Translations under genes and position numbers: made by a program | DNA from: Plectrocnemia conspersa | Taxonomy: Eukaryota; Arthropoda; Insecta; Trichoptera; Polycentropodidae | Length of the DNA stretch: 64,000 bases | Direction: 5' to 3' | Assembly: GCA_009617715.1 (NCBI GenBank) | Contig: VTFK01000175.1 | Span: 310,001-374,000 of the forward strand | The notes under the pieces: model-generated | What the model was told of the DNA's origin: nothing | What the model saw: only the letters and a program-made list of their open reading frames with translations | Databases searched by the model: none | Shown here: positions 33,470-47,229 of the stretch, piece by piece | Position numbering within the stretch: position 1 is the stretch's first letter | How the letters are laid out: every line of letters begins with the position of its first letter

Positions 33470-34280
33470 GTCATTTCAGTGAAATCACATCGGAATTCAT
33501 TTTCATCTGTAGATACATATTTTTACCAGTGAAAATATAATTTATCTGGCAGATGCTAGTAAATTTATATGATTTTAACTTTTCCATATTTATTATCATG
33601 CGATGTATAAATGTTTCAGTAACGTGTATTATAAATTCACCACTAGGTATATATTTCTACCAGCGAAAATATAATTTAACTGATAGGCGTTAGTGAAATT
33701 ATATGCTGTTCTAAAATGTCTCTGAAACTCAATTTGACAGTTGCGAAACTTAAATTTGCTGTTCAAACCCAAACCTAACCTACACGAATCAACAAAACCC
33801 AACTTGACCTAAGTTCTAAAATTAATTACAATTTAGAACTTAAAATGCTAACTCTCAGAAGGAATATGGCTCCATAGTTTGTCTGCACTTAGATATTACA
33901 CTGTGTTTTAAAAATATGATAGCTATTCGTACTGATATTACTACGGTCAAAATGTATTCAAACCTAATTTTGGTCAATAGGAAAGCGCAAAAACAATTAT
34001 CACTTTTCAGAAGTTAAATATTCACGTCAAAAGCTATAAAATCGTGTCGGCACCGTTGCAGTGGGAACGATTTTATTGCTTTTGACGTGGATTTTTGACT
34101 TCTGAGAAGGAATAATTGTTTTTTGCGCTCTCCCATTGCTCAAAAATTGGTTTAGATGTGGTTCATTCAATTCCCACTTATTGTAAGTCATAATATTGTT
34201 TTAATTTTTTTAATATTAATGATAGGTGATGGAGCGTTTCCACTGCGTCGGCACGATTTTATTGCTTTTGACATGAATTA
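33470..34280 (+). repeat. F1 fold-back repeat, copy 5 (most complete)
   Basis: Module order on the + strand: arm units (TTTCAGTGAAATCACATCGG, CCAGTGAAAATATAATTTA, CAGCGAAAATATAATTTAAC); then ATATGCTGTTCTAAAATG, AACTCAATTTGACAGTTGCG and GCTGTTCAAACCCAAACCTA; a small palindrome TTCTAAAATTAATTAC / AATTTAGAACTT; CTCCATAGTTTGTCTGCACT; and then the terminal hairpin 33962-34153. A further half-hairpin with AGCGTTTCCACTGCGTCGGC follows at 34232. It lies in the bves intron. No transposase is encoded. Confidence 0.78.
33962..34153. repeat. Long hairpin (inverted repeat) of F1
   Basis: The left arm has TTTTGGTCAATAGGAAAGCG, ACAATTATCACTTTTCAGAA and TTCACGTCAAAAGC. The right arm has GCTTTTGACGTGGATTTTTG, TTCTGAGAAGGAATAATTGT, GCGCTCTCCCATTGCTCAAA and ATTGG. 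The arms are about 85 bases with a GC-rich loop around CGTGTCGGCACC. Confidence 0.85.
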
Positions 34281-37200
34281 ATATTTATTGTTTATTTTAT
34301 AAATTTATTTTGGTAATATAGCTAGTTGTTTATGGACTAAACAAATTTAACCAAAACATACATATAAAATATAAAAAAGTCTTTAATATTATAATTTATT
34401 TACTAATGCACGAAGGTGCCGCTATATTTTTTTTTATATTTGCAAATTATCATAGAAATATTATAAAAATTCACACTTCCTTACAATATTCCCCTGGCTG
34501 TACTCGTTTTCTTATATCTAACTATCCTTAATTTGTCTCTATTTATACTATTAAATCTTTGTACATACATCTTTATTTCTTACTAAATATTTATTAAATG
34601 GTATCATAATATTTTCTCACTTATATATTATATAAATACTAAAACATTCATCTTCGATATTTGTTGAATATCCAACCATGCCAATCTATTATCTTTATAA
34701 TTATTGATAAACATACATATATTTAGTTTTATTAAAATCTCAATAATTAAATTAATTGAAAGTATGATTACTTTAAAATTTGCATTAAATCCTCAAAACT
34801 CGATATTTCACTGTTAATTAAAAATAAATATCCTTATTGAGCAGTGATAAATAAATAAATTAAATGTTTTAAAAAAATCGTAATATCAAGTTCGTACCAG
34901 GAATATATGATACAAAAATAATCTATAATAGTTAATTCAAAACAAATTAATAAAACACATGACCATAACAAACATCCGCTAAAACTAGTTAGGCAAGTAA
35001 GAGTCAATGGACTAGAAACTGCGAAAAACATATTAGACACTGTTATAAATATAATCACGACTGAACACCTCAACTTAGGGTTTCCTAGCTTTTCCTAATC
35101 TCATATATGAATATGTACATAGTGTGCTATTAAGTACTCTAATGAGCTAATTGAAGCTCATGGCAGTACATTCTATAGAATTGAAATTACCTGCATATTC
35201 ATCGTCGATGATGTGCATCTAAAAGATAACTAAACATGAACTATGCTTAGTTTTAAATTTCAACTCTTTTAATACTCTCTGTAGATGTATTAAAAGATGT
35301 TTTATTTATTGTACTATTTTAAACGCCATATCTTAGTATGTTTAATTATAGATAATCGCTTATTTCCAAATTATTATATAAAAATACAAATTATCATAAT
35401 CTTTTTTTATAGAGATTTATTTCAATTTGACTATATATGATTAGCATATTAATAATGCCAACCTTACTGTTTTCAATAACTTATTGATAATGCATAAAGT
35501 TGAATTTGATTTGGAATATAATTTTGAAGTAGTAAAATACTAAAATTTTAGCAGTAAGGTATTAGGATTTTTGTACCGTTAACACCAAAAAGTATCTGCT
35601 ATCTGACGCTTACTGATCACTCATGTTTTATTTGGTCTTACCCAATTTAACCCTTTGATTAGCATGGGCGTACATGTACGTCTTAACGCCTTATTATAAA
35701 TTCCATGTTTTTACTTCAAATAGAATATTATTACTTATTTTTTATAAAAACTACATAAAATTATCAATGACACATATGTAAGTCATTAAAATTGTATCAT
35801 ATATATTTAGAAAAGAAAAAATATTTTTTTAAAAAGCTCTAAAAAATATTTAAAACATTCGGATAATTTTAATAACAGAAAAAGTTTAAAGTACTTCTAA
35901 CAATTAAGGCAACCTCAATGAGTGTTTCCAGCAGCAGGAACAATCAGAACAAAGTTAGGAACCAATTTAAAATATGAAACGTTTAACGGGTTGTTTTTTT
36001 TAATTTTAGTAAATGTTTAATCTATGATGCATTATTTCGTTTTCTTAAATGTTTGATTTATTGTCAAAGAATAAAATATTAAGAATCACCTATTTTGTTT
36101 ATATTATAAAAACACAACAAAAAATGTGTAAAAGCGCAAAGTTATTTATTAAAATTACTCACAGGAAAGCGGTAGTCATTATTTAAGTTAACAAGTCATT
36201 AGTTTTAAACTTTTAAAAAGTATCATTCTACAATAATATTAATTATTGTTTTCAAACTTTGCAAATTGTCAGTATTTAGCCATTAAAAAGTCAGATAGTT
36301 ATCGCTCGTTATAACAATGAGTACTATTCATATTTACTACTAAAGTTTCCAAAGTGCTACTATACAACTCTGTTAAATATCCTGCATATTTATTTTTATG
36401 CTCTTTATAGAATGAATATATTCTGATGCAATTATGCTAAACCTTTACTACAACTATGTTTAAACTAATATATCTAGTGTTTATAGCATTCGAAGATTTG
36501 ATTCATTCGCCAGTTTGCAACTTGGAACACAAAGGATACCAGAAGACAGTAGCACTGATAACGAGAACAGAATCACACAACTTCGGAAACTTTCATGTTC
36601 ATCGGTTGTTGTTATTATTGTGCACGGTACTATTATGCCATCGAAAGTTGTTCCGTTAAATTATGCGAAATTTGCGACCGTACATGAACAGTCACGCTCC
36701 ATTATTATGTGGAAAGTCTAAAAACTATGCTAATCGATTTCGCCTTAAAATCTATTCAAAACCATTTCGGTAGAACCGCCTACATAAATTCTTCATACCA
36801 TATACGCATAAAAAAATAAAAGCTGCTGACTAACTTTGATAAACCCAACTCCCCTTTAACTATGCAATGAAAATTTTTAATTTATTCGAATTTGGGGTGA
36901 GCACCCTCTTCTAACTATACATATAGTATCATTGGGTACATTTACTTTTTGATAAGGCAATCTAGATCTTGAGTGAATGAAGGAAGAGAGCTTTCTCGAA
37001 TTGCTTGTTAGTATTATAGTAGCTGATCATAGCTAGTAAGCAATGTGTAATCAGTGATTTGATGCCATAATTAATGGTTTGGTATACAATCTGAACCATT
37101 CGCGTTTTCAATAGAACACTCGAGTATCTCGTGAATCATAAGATATTCAATATGAATCGTAAAATCGATGACGAGTTAATTGATAAGTAATTGCGTGTCA

Positions 37201-38805
37201 CTTTGATTGATAATATCATGCTTGGCGAATTTTTATAGATGATTAATAAAAAATTGTATTGTTATCAGTGATATCTGTATCATATTATTGTATGATGAAG
37301 TATTTTTCTCCTTGTGTTATATTCTATGTAGATATTCTATATCTATAGCAATAATAATACACAAATATATCGATTTGCGCATTTTTTATTTTACGCGATC
37401 ATGAAAAATAACATTATTTTTAACCCTTTCAACGCGAAGTCATTTAATTATTTTTCAAAACTAGAAATGGAACAGCCATGTGTAATATGTTGGTTCAACT
37501 TATTATTTCTTTCGAACGTAAATACAGATATGTATGTACCTCAAAACGTGATTTTTTTATTATCGATTTTTATGTTTTTTTTTTTATAAATATAAATATA
37601 GAACATGTTGTCGATTAAATTGGTTAGTAACTTAAAAACCAAGGTTTCAAATATTAAACGCTGTATTAAATTTCAGCAAAATTAAAAAAATATTTGCAAG
37701 CAGTATCAAAAATATATTACACAAACTTGTTATGATATATTTCGTATATAACAATATTAGTTTTTGTGTTTATCTGATATAGGAGTATATTCTCGTTCTA
37801 CGCGATTTTTTGGAGCTTATCTCCATTGAAGATTTTATATGAAGTTGCTCGATTTCGCAGATTTTTATATTCTGAAACCTATCTTCCATTTTCGTATGCG
37901 GTTTTATGTCTCAGTTTATGTGATATTTTTGGAACTTATCTACTCGCAAATCAAGGGTTATGTATAAATTGTATTTTTTTTGGTTTGACTACAATACAGT
38001 TCCTCTTGCACTAAATCTAGAATATATAAATCAAAATAGTTTTTAGGAAAAAAAATAATCACTATGATTTTGCTGATATTTTAATTTAATCGAGCTTCGT
38101 TCGCTTTAGTTAATAATTAACTCTTTTGTTGCCGAAATTTTATGTGTATGGATTTACGAAATCATTGAAAAAAGTCTGTATGTAGAGACTCCAATCTCTG
38201 AATATTCGAATGCCGAATATATTAGCTCGATTTTTACTCATTCGTTATTTTAATATTTGTCGTGAAATATTTTTATTTTTTTCATTTCACAAAAAATTAA
38301 AAGCTATTTGTGTTTTTTTTTTATGTACATTGCATTATTTACAGTCAAATTATACTCTTTTTTTGTTTTACGATCTTTTTTATCTGTTATTTATAACAGT
38401 CGTGGCCGTAACAACTAACAATTTCTTATTGCCGAAATTTCAGAAATTACTCATATTTCCGATTTAATATTGAGCAGCTGTTTGCATTTTCTTATTGGCT
38501 GTTATTGTATTTTTTATCTCTATTAATACAAATACTGTTTAAGTTTATGTACGTTTAAAGTGATTTAATATGATAATAATATTAATAGTAGTGTGGTAAA
38601 TTAGCTCATTATTAGAGAATATATAACCTAGCTTGCTTTGAAGTAATCATCACGATATACTATATCCGCGAGATTAGGAAAACCCAATCTGTGATGATCA
38701 ATCAGAATCTTTATTATTTAAGAATCACTGATTCTTATCTCTCAGATACAATAAAAATTAAAAAACATAAATATGAGTCTTTTAGAGATTTAAATTTTGA
38801 AACTC
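34281..38805. other. AT-rich stretch, presumed bves intron; few recognisable features
   Basis: No exon of bves was found. TTAACCCTTTGATTAGC at about 35647 and TTAACCCTTTCAACGCG at about 37420 are solo piggyBac-like ends; the first runs into the palindrome GGCGTACATGTACGTC. A coding-like frame at 36515-36721 (GTQRIPEDSSTDNENRITQ) lacks family motifs. Bases 38385-38480 resemble 49080-49190 (ATTTCTGATTTAATATTG-GCAGCTGT), an unnamed dispersed repeat. Confidence 0.4.
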
Positions 38806-39324
38806 TTAACCCTTTGAGTAGTGAATTAATTTGTTAGTATACACACGGTAGTGAGTTAAATTTACGTATATTTCAATGAATATTTCTGTTGTTATTTATT
38901 TATTATTATTTGATATTGCATTTATAGTAAATAATAATAAAAAAAAATCAGTTTCATTGCTTTGATTTATATTACTACTTTTTTGAATTAGTATGTTTTA
39001 ATAATTTACTTTAACGCTTTTCTATTATTAATTTAAAAAAATATTTTATATATTTATTATTCGGTTTTTGTGGTTTTTTTATTATCAATACAGAAGCTTT
39101 CAATATTTTTTGAAATTAATATAAAATATTTTTTTTATATTTTAATTTATTTCGTACTTTTCAATTTATTGTTTTTTTTTTTGCATAGAAATCATTTACA
39201 AATATTGAAATTTAAAAAAATATATAACAATTATAGTATGTGTAAATATATAACTATTAGGGTTCTTCAAAACATTGAAAGATCGACCGCCGTACATGTA
39301 CGGCGATACTCCTCAAAGGGTTAA
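38806..39324. mobile_element. piggyBac-like element, non-autonomous (TTAA target)
   Basis: TTAA at 38806-38809 and 39321-39324 flank CCCTTTGAGTAGTGAATT on the left and, read inward, CCCTTTGAGGAGTATCGCC on the right. Next to the right end is the palindrome GCCGTACATGTACGGC. The interior is AT-rich without transposase motifs. Related solo ends occur at about 35.65, 37.42 and 39.54 kb. Confidence 0.7.
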
Positions 39325-42300
39325 TAAAATAAAATACTTAGTCTTGAAATGTTTTTATTCTTATATTTTTTAATGTATAATTATAAACATTGATTAAATA
39401 TTTGATTACTATATCGTTTCCTATTCGATATTCGAATAGTTGAAAATAACAAATATTTATATTTATTTATTTGTATGATATTTACTTTAAGGAAAGATAT
39501 TTCTTTTAATGTTAGTATTTATAAAAGGTTTGGTAACCAAAGGGTTAACATTCAAAAGTATAAAAAATAACTATAAATCTGTCAATTTTAAACCATATTT
39601 CCAGATCGATTTAAAAATTTTCACTGTTTTTTTTTATTTAATTGCATTTTGCATGTAAATGTTAAATATTATTTACTAAAATAAAACTTTTTATATGGAA
39701 AAATGTAATAAATTGGTTTTTTAGAATTATTAACATATGCACATTTTACAAAATTTGATCGAAGTTAGAATTTTTATATAAAAAAGATTCGTCGAAAATG
39801 AAATCTATTCTTAGCAAAATAATATTATATTCGCATTTTCCTTAAAAAATAATATTTTATCATAAAAATGTAATACATTAAGTTAGTCGCAAGTAAAATG
39901 CTGGATATTTTAATTAAAAAGTCAGCTTAATATATTTACTCATGTTAATACATATTTATAAAAATAATACAATTATTTTATTTTATGTTGTTATATGTAT
40001 CTATGTAAGTATACATCTTACTGACTGGCTTTATAAAATACAACATTCGAACATTTCATAAATATGTTGGATTAAACTAATATTTTTTTTATCTATAAAT
40101 AAATTATATTTTTCATGGATAATAAATGTATAATGCTTTCGGTTAATATATACTGAATTTATTTACCAACGAGTATTTGTTAGTAATTAATGTTATAAAC
40201 CACAATTCCATGATATAGAAGTAACAGTAATTGTGGTTCTTAGCTAAGTATTAAAAACCACAAAGATTGCATTGTTTAGTTTTATGATCTCTAAATGAAA
40301 CAATGTTTCTATTTTCTCATCAGAGTTCATTGAATCGGCTATATAATTCAGATCGTTAATATGGAAATACATACTAGCACAAACCCCTCTGCGATTAAAA
40401 CACCCCATGAGGGTTGACGCATAATACATTTTATTATTTTACCCCTTTCGGTGTAGTTGTACTAATTCATATCTATGTTATAACCCCTTTCATATAATTT
40501 TAAAACATAACGTCGCTTTCACACTACCAAACAATCTATGATCTGATATTCTATAATACCCAGCACCATTTCAAGTCAATTTAATATATCCATATAGGAT
40601 CTTTGGAGGCATATTTCCTGCGTTAGTCACGCGCATAGCTCGAGCATGATCTCACTTTCCTGCCGTTTGTTTCTGGGCATTGATTGGGTTTCGTCGTTAA
40701 AAGTTTTTAATCACCTCGCTCGTACGCTTCGTTTCCATTATTTAGACTTACAACAATTTTACATATGCATTTGTAAGTCTTCGGGTGTCGTCGAGTATTG
40801 GTTTGAGTATTTGCGTCGAAGTTTGGAAAGCTTATAAAGCCGTCCGTTCCTTGTTCAACGCCATTCGGCTTCGTCATCTCGTTTTATGGAGTTTTACAAC
40901 CAGGCATTCGTAAATTAAAATCGAGATACTTGTATAATATGTATATACATACATACCAACAACATGTGTGAACGCTCTAAAAGCAATTCTTTCGTAGTAG
41001 TTTTATTACACCAAATTTTAATTTCTGAGAAGCTAAATTAGTGGCACTGTATTGCATGTTGGATTTTTTCCTCGTTGCGTGTCGACTAATCGACAGATGG
41101 TACTTAAGGTGTTCGTAATATACACACGATTGAATTACTAAATATATCAATCATTCCCTTAGTGTAATTTAAAGATAAACAACTTCTACAAATAATATGC
41201 CAAATTAAGTTGTAATTATAAAACATGTTACAGTCATTAACGTATAATTACAACAACAGCACACGATTTCACAGGATGAAACGCTTAAAAGGCTTAAAAA
41301 ACAGTATATATGGCAAGTTAACCAAAACATTTTTTCATCCTGATGCCTGATAATTAAATTACTAGAAATATCGCTTATGGCTATGAAAAGCTAAAAACGT
41401 TCCTGCATTATCCCTGATTATGAGGATCATCTTTCTCATTACCAATTCTGACTACATCACCTAGCCATTAAATCTACGGATGGTAATGTTGTAAGTGATT
41501 ACGAAAATCGCCCTTTGTTTAAATACGTCTTTAAATTTGTGTTTCGCCCCTAGCGGAGACTTGATGGCGTCTCTTTAGTTGATGTGTCACTTTTGGATGA
41601 CCCCCTCGGGATTACCTCATTTTACTCATTTCACAGTGACGCAATGAAGTAACAAAGGGTGGACGAAATATGGGGTATTTCCATATCAATATGTAAAAGA
41701 GCTGCATGTTTTTTTATTGCTCTTTTTAACGTTAGATCCCATTATGTTGTCTGAGAGCATAAAATGGAAATTGTGTACCAGTCTGTAGAGAGATCATAAA
41801 AATGTCAACGCATGGTATTCCCGGTGTGCAAAAAATGCTATAATGTATTATTTACGTACCTAATTATATGTATATAACAATGTTATTTAATTTTTAATAA
41901 CATTGTATATAAAAAAGAGTCATGAACTTTGTTTAACAATAAATTTTGAGCCACGCAAAAGAAATTATAAAATGTTATAGTAATAGTAGTTTATATTTTC
42001 TTTAAAAAATAATGATGACGGTTAGTTTGTAATTTTTGTTATATTATTAACTAGCTTTATTACACATCGTTGTTAAGTTTCTTTACCGGTTTCATTGGCA
42101 CGTAAAGCATGTAATCGTATTTAATAAATAAAAGTTGAAAGTTAAAAATAAGTTGACTTAGAAATGGCCGCTAAAATGGCATGTGCTAATGTCACGTTGT
42201 TACAGTTCACTGTTTATGAGTTCTCGTGACAGAGAGACAGACACGTGTATTTTCTGTTTTATAGCATATACATTTTTTTTTTAAATATTTATTCATTATT

Positions 42301-42924
42301 TACGTATCATATACTTTTGTCATGTTCAAACGGGGGATTAACTCAGTAAGTCTAAAAACGGTAGAAAAGCCTTTAGCCAAATTTAAAGCCGTGAAAACCT
42401 GAATATTATGTTATTAAATCATAAACCATTGAGGCAAAGTCAGTTTCTGTCAGGCATATGCTATGTAAAAAAGGAGCTTCCTTTTTTTCAGATTAATTCA
42501 AAATATCCGCCATGAATCGGAAAGATTAAAATTATATCGCGAAAGCATTGAAAAAAGATAACTCATGCATTCAAGATTGTTATCAAAACGGCCGTTCGTA
42601 ATCTGTTTTAATTGTCAACAATGTTAGCACTTATCTTATTAGAACGCGGGTAACCAACAAGCACTTCACCAGACACTTCTTCAGAGAAATTCTCTGACAC
42701 TTTTACTGACATTCACACTTGAACATCCACTTCGGAGTTCAAGGCGTCAGAATTTTAAGATCTTTCCGATTTGGTCTCATTAAGTTCGTAGAAAATTCAA
42801 TCAAGAGAAGGCAGACCCAACTTTAGATCATCAAAGATCGAAAAAGCCGCTGCTTCTCTCTTCGCATTACCTGATTCAGCTCGATGCTCGGAATTAGAGT
42901 TGGACCCGCTCGTATACGTATAAT
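39325..42924. other. Gene-free stretch
   Basis: AT-rich, with GC-richer patches at 40600-40900 and 41380-41800 that show no coding frame. CCAAAGGGTTAA at about 39536 is a solo piggyBac-like end. I see nothing else. Confidence 0.35.
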
Positions 42925-43815
42925 CCAAATATTCGTAGTTTTCAACTATTCAAATATTGAATAAAAAATGGGTGAAATATTTGTAATATTAATTTATTTA
43001 ACCAACTAGTGCAAAAAATCAATGTATGTCCCCTAAAATATTATTTAATTAAAAATAATCATTGATTGATAATATTTATTTTGATTAATCGTTAAACTCT
43101 TTGAATTTTATAGTATATGCATACACAATGCTGTGTGACTTACTGATCAGTGAAGGAGTAAAGTCCAATTTCAATTGAATTAATTCAGCAAAATTGATGG
43201 AAAATTTTAAATACATAATTTTATCGAATTTATTGTTAAATAATAACAGTAATAATGTTTGGAACGTATTTCTTATACATAAGGATCAGATTTGTATTGG
43301 TGTTTGTTAAGTGCGGATTTGCATATGAATTAAATAACTAGAAATAAATTAACCGCGATTGAATTATTAATCTGATTGAATAAAATCTTTGCGTCTTGAA
43401 ACAACACAATACAATTTGCGACGCACAACTGTATTTGAGATACGCGTTAAACGATAATAAAGGGAGGGCCTTTGCAACATTTTGTTGTATTCAACGAACG
43501 AATTCTGCGAATTTCGGTCATAGTAGACACCGTCAATAAACATTCTATTCACACATATTTTTTGAAGGCGTAAAATATTTTTTTCCCGTTTCGGAGAAGT
43601 GACTCATTGTGTGAAACAAAATAAAAAACCATGGATTTTGGAGCGGCAATAGTCACTCGAGTATATTGATAGAGAAGATGATCTTTGTTGCTCAAGTATA
43701 CAAGTTGCTCTATTCTAAAATTCTGTTCAAATTTCATTTGAGATAGTATAAATATTTTACCAATATTCATATAGTTGAAAATCGGGCGAATATTCGATTG
43801 AGAACCTTAGTCCCA
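42925..43815. repeat. 0.9-kb dispersed repeat, copy 2 (paired with 10077-10945)
   Basis: Same block order as copy 1: AAAATATTATTTAATTAAAA, TTGAATTAATTCAGCAAAAT, TTTGCGACGCACAAC, TATTCAACGAACGAATTCTG, CATAGTAGACACC, TAGTCACTCGAGTATATTGA, TTGCTCAAGTATACAAG and GAAAATCGGGCGAATATTCG. Ends with AAATATTCG...TTTTCAACTATTC on the left and GTTGAAAATCGGGCGAATATTCG on the right are inverted repeats. The minus-strand peptide VYYDRNSQNSFVE is also present in copy 1 (VYYDGNSQNSFVE), which reflects DNA homology and does not prove coding. Confidence 0.75.
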
Positions 43816-43868
43816 ATGATTATTATACATCTGAAGCGTATGATTATGGAAATATTAATAAACTTTGT

Positions 43869-43890
43869 TTAAAAAAAAAAAAAAAAAACA
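43869..43890. repeat. Poly(A) run
   Basis: An uninterrupted run of about 19 A residues lies just downstream of the 0.9-kb repeat. It could be a retroelement tail or simple sequence. No adjacent RT or SINE sequence was recognised. Confidence 0.6.
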
Positions 43891-45099
43891 CCCCTGTCAC
43901 GAAGGTCGGAACAATTTAATTAAAAAATATATTATAAATATTTTACATAAAAAAACAAAACAGCCTCTCTTCTGGATCTTGCGCCATGTAGTTCCGCCAC
44001 TGAACTCATTCCAAATTTTGTTACGATTTTTTGGTTCAAATTTATTTCCTCGTAAAGTACGCTCTGATGGGCAACATCCATCACACGCACTACTATATAG
44101 ACCTATATTTTCGCGAATAACATGAAACTTGATGACATGAAACATTTCAGGAAAAGTCCTAGGTTGACCTTTGTCTGGTATTTGAATCCGCCGTCGATGG
44201 CTCCCCGGAGACTATGCGAATGCCTCGGTGAGATTGATTTACTTTGTCATCGCCGAACGAATGGAAGTGATTTATGGACATAAATAAGGCATTTTTTGGG
44301 CATAATCGCGTTGTCATAAGGCGAATTTTTATCAACTCTGTATAGCATAGACCTTACAGTAGTGGACTGTCTATCTTATAATATTACGATAACATATTTT
44401 CTACGAGTTTTTGTCTTGTATTTATCTATAATACGTATGCGGATTTGGCTCACGGTGAATATTTAATTTCGGGATAAACTGACAGGAAAAAGTCTTAAGT
44501 CTTAAAGAAGGGCCAAACCTCGGATTGTTTACGTGATTTTTTTGCATAATGCGCTTCGGATAGCTGTAATGCGTAAAGTCGGACATTTGCATGAAAATGA
44601 GTTATTTTGAGAAATGCCTTAAATTCTCCGAATGAAACGATTTTTGTAATTTAATATATTGGGTAATTAATTTGAAATGGTGAATATTCCATTAATAACA
44701 TTTCAGTGATATAATATGATTTTTACCCCATAAGTTTTTTTAGCCTGATGATTGCGAAGTACCAATAAACGTTTACTTTCTTCTTATTTGTATCGCTACG
44801 TGTGCGAAAAAATAAAATATCACAACGTTTTACTTTTATTACTTTTTTTCTCGACGCTGCTCAACAGGCGTATCACGTCCGGAGATAATTTTTCCGAGAA
44901 CATTTTAGTGAATATCGCATTTTGTTAAATGTCGGGGGAGCAAAGTGTGAATTTTTCCGCCCTCGCGTTGATTTAACTAAATGCAAAATTCAAAACAAAG
45001 ATAATGCTATAAATACTTTAGTACTATATTTTGATCTACAACTTATTTATACTAAAATACGTTTGCAGCTTGACTAAGTTACCACTTATATATGTTTCA
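43891..45099. other. Gene-free stretch
   Basis: Patches of moderate GC at 43970-44260 and 44840-44960 hold only short frames without motifs. Nothing is assignable. Confidence 0.35.
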
Positions 45100-46755
45100 T
45101 TAACCCATTACACGCGACACTCGATTTTGGCCAATGGTAACGCGACGACTTAATCTAGAAAAATATTTTTAAATGCTCATTGCAATTAAAATATACATAT
45201 GATGATGATATATATAATATAAATAAATCTGTAATGACACGATAAAATTATCAATGTTTGATTTAGCCGGTGGGTGCAATGGCGCCATACACACATGTGA
45301 ATATTGATTCACAGATGCACACTTATCCATACAAAATGCGCAAGGCTAGATCAAACCGATATTATTATTATAATTAAATGCGTTTATTACCTGTACGAAT
45401 ACAATCGATGTTACGCACCTAGATTATTTTCTATGCCTGAAAGTTAGTGAATCGTTAACTTATTTTATATTATTAAAAAAAACAATAAAATCATATGTAA
45501 AGTTTGTGTACACAGGGCTGAAACATAATTATACGGTATCTAATATGTTTTGCTTAATATTTCAGTTAAGTTTGTTAGTAACCATTATATTCCATCTTGA
45601 TATAAAACGGTGGATGAGTTTTTTAAAAATAAAAAATAACTCAAAATTTAATTTAAATTTACATATTTTATATGCAAAATAATTTATTTTTTTATTTTTT
45701 AACAATCGCCATTTTTAAACAGTCTCATGCAAATATAATTGAAACTACGGCAGTTGTAGCGTCCCCAAAAACCGTCATATACCATATAATTTTTTTTAAA
45801 CAAAACTTATATTATTTCAACTTATTATACTATTTAGATAACTCTATTTAGATATTAATTCGAACTTGATATGAGTATATCTAGAAAGAACTTTGACCAA
45901 TAATAGAGCGCAAAAAAGGAATTATTCCTTCTCAGAAGTCAAAAAATGACGACAAAAGTAATAACTTTAAAATTTAAGTAACTTGTAGTAAAAAAATGGT
46001 TAAATATTATATTAATAAAGAACTTGAGAAATTTTTTTTTTTTATACGTATTTACTTACGAAAATCAGATTAAAAATTATTTTGTTTATGTGAATTTATA
46101 TTTAAAACATCCATCAATTTCTAAAAATTCAGTAAATATAAAATTATAATAGGGACAAATGAATTTTCGAAGCGTTGAAGTTGGGGTTCACTGATAAATT
46201 CAGTAAACTAGAACTGCATGAGGCGCTCTTTTTGCACTTCAATAATCTTATTTTCGTATATTTTGCAACTATTCATCCCTTCATATTATAAATATTTAAC
46301 AATCTTCAGTTGACTTCTTCAGTACTTTAGGTGCCCTTTCCTTTTTTTAAATTTTCTCTTTCATGGGCGCCATATTTTTTTACAAGGATTTTAGAGATTC
46401 TTTAATGAGGCATGGCCAACAAATCTTATTTTCGGAGAAACACTGTAGTTAATTTATAAGAAAAATACATTTTCTTCAATTTTATTGTGGCAATTTTGAT
46501 AAAGTCACGGGTGACGCCTATTTTTCTCGCTTCTTTAAAGGCTTTACTTAACATTTATATTTTGTATTGTTTTAGTTCAAATTATAATAAAAATAATAAA
46601 ATCGTTTGCAAATAAGTCGAACTTACTTTTAATGCTTATATAGTCAACTATCTCCCTCTAATCGCGTTAAAAGACGTGCGGTTTTATGAGCCCATACGCG
46701 CTGGTGACCCGATTAGGCTGCCATCATATGGCGTCGATAGCGTGGAAAGGGTTAA
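45100..46755. mobile_element. Putative 1.65-kb piggyBac-like element
   Basis: TTAA at 45100-45103 is followed by CCCATTACACGCGACACTCG. TTAA at 46752-46755 is preceded by a sequence that reads inward as CCCTTTCCACGCTATCGACG. The two ends match at about 13 of the first 17 positions. Sub-terminal AATGGCGCCATACAC (about 45278) and ATGGGCGCCATATTTT (about 46362) support a single unit. It contains an F1 fragment at 45885-45985. No transposase frame was seen. Confidence 0.5.
45885..45985 (-). repeat. F1 fold-back repeat, copy 6 (hairpin-arm fragment)
   Basis: AAAGAACTTTGACCAATAAT, AGAGCGCAAAAAAGGAATTA, CCTTCTCAGAAGTC and GACAAAAGTAATAAC match one arm of the F1 hairpin. No other module is present. 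Confidence 0.6.
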
Positions 46756-47229
46756 ATTGGATTCGTGACCCACGACCATTTGAATTTATTGACAAGGCAT
46801 CTCAAATTCTATGGACAAGTATCTGAATCGCTTTATATATTATTTTATATATTAGTGCTACCAAACTTTTCGTTATTATTTATTAGTAAAGTAAATTTTA
46901 TGCCTTCGTAGAATTAAGTCTAATAATAATTAGCTGTCACTAATTTTTACGAAATATTGTTATCAACAGCTATTTTATTTATCGAAAACATTTAACTTAC
47001 GCTATAATAAAATTAAAAATTAACTATATTTGCGGTCCATGAAAAGTTATCGAATATGGTATGTAAGTGAGACGGTTGTCACAAAAAAATCTGTTCAACT
47101 TCAGATGATTAAATCGGAATCTGTCAGCTGAATTTTTATTTTTTATAGCCATATTGTTAAAACAAAAATATATGCATTTTGATTATTCGCCGTGTTTTGC
47201 TTGTAAAGTTCTTCGCCAGCTTTGATGCG

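Noticed and set aside
33760..33785. Interstitial telomere array (AACCTAACCTA)
   Set aside because: Only two units, embedded in a transposon module that recurs elsewhere.
36456..36721. Second bves exon
   Set aside because: Neither of the two frames resembles the Popeye domain that should follow KEVEE, and borders do not fit phase 0.
39070..39324. 84-codon open frame as a gene
   Set aside because: Low-complexity Phe/Leu/Ile translation of AT-rich DNA inside a TTAA element; no motifs.
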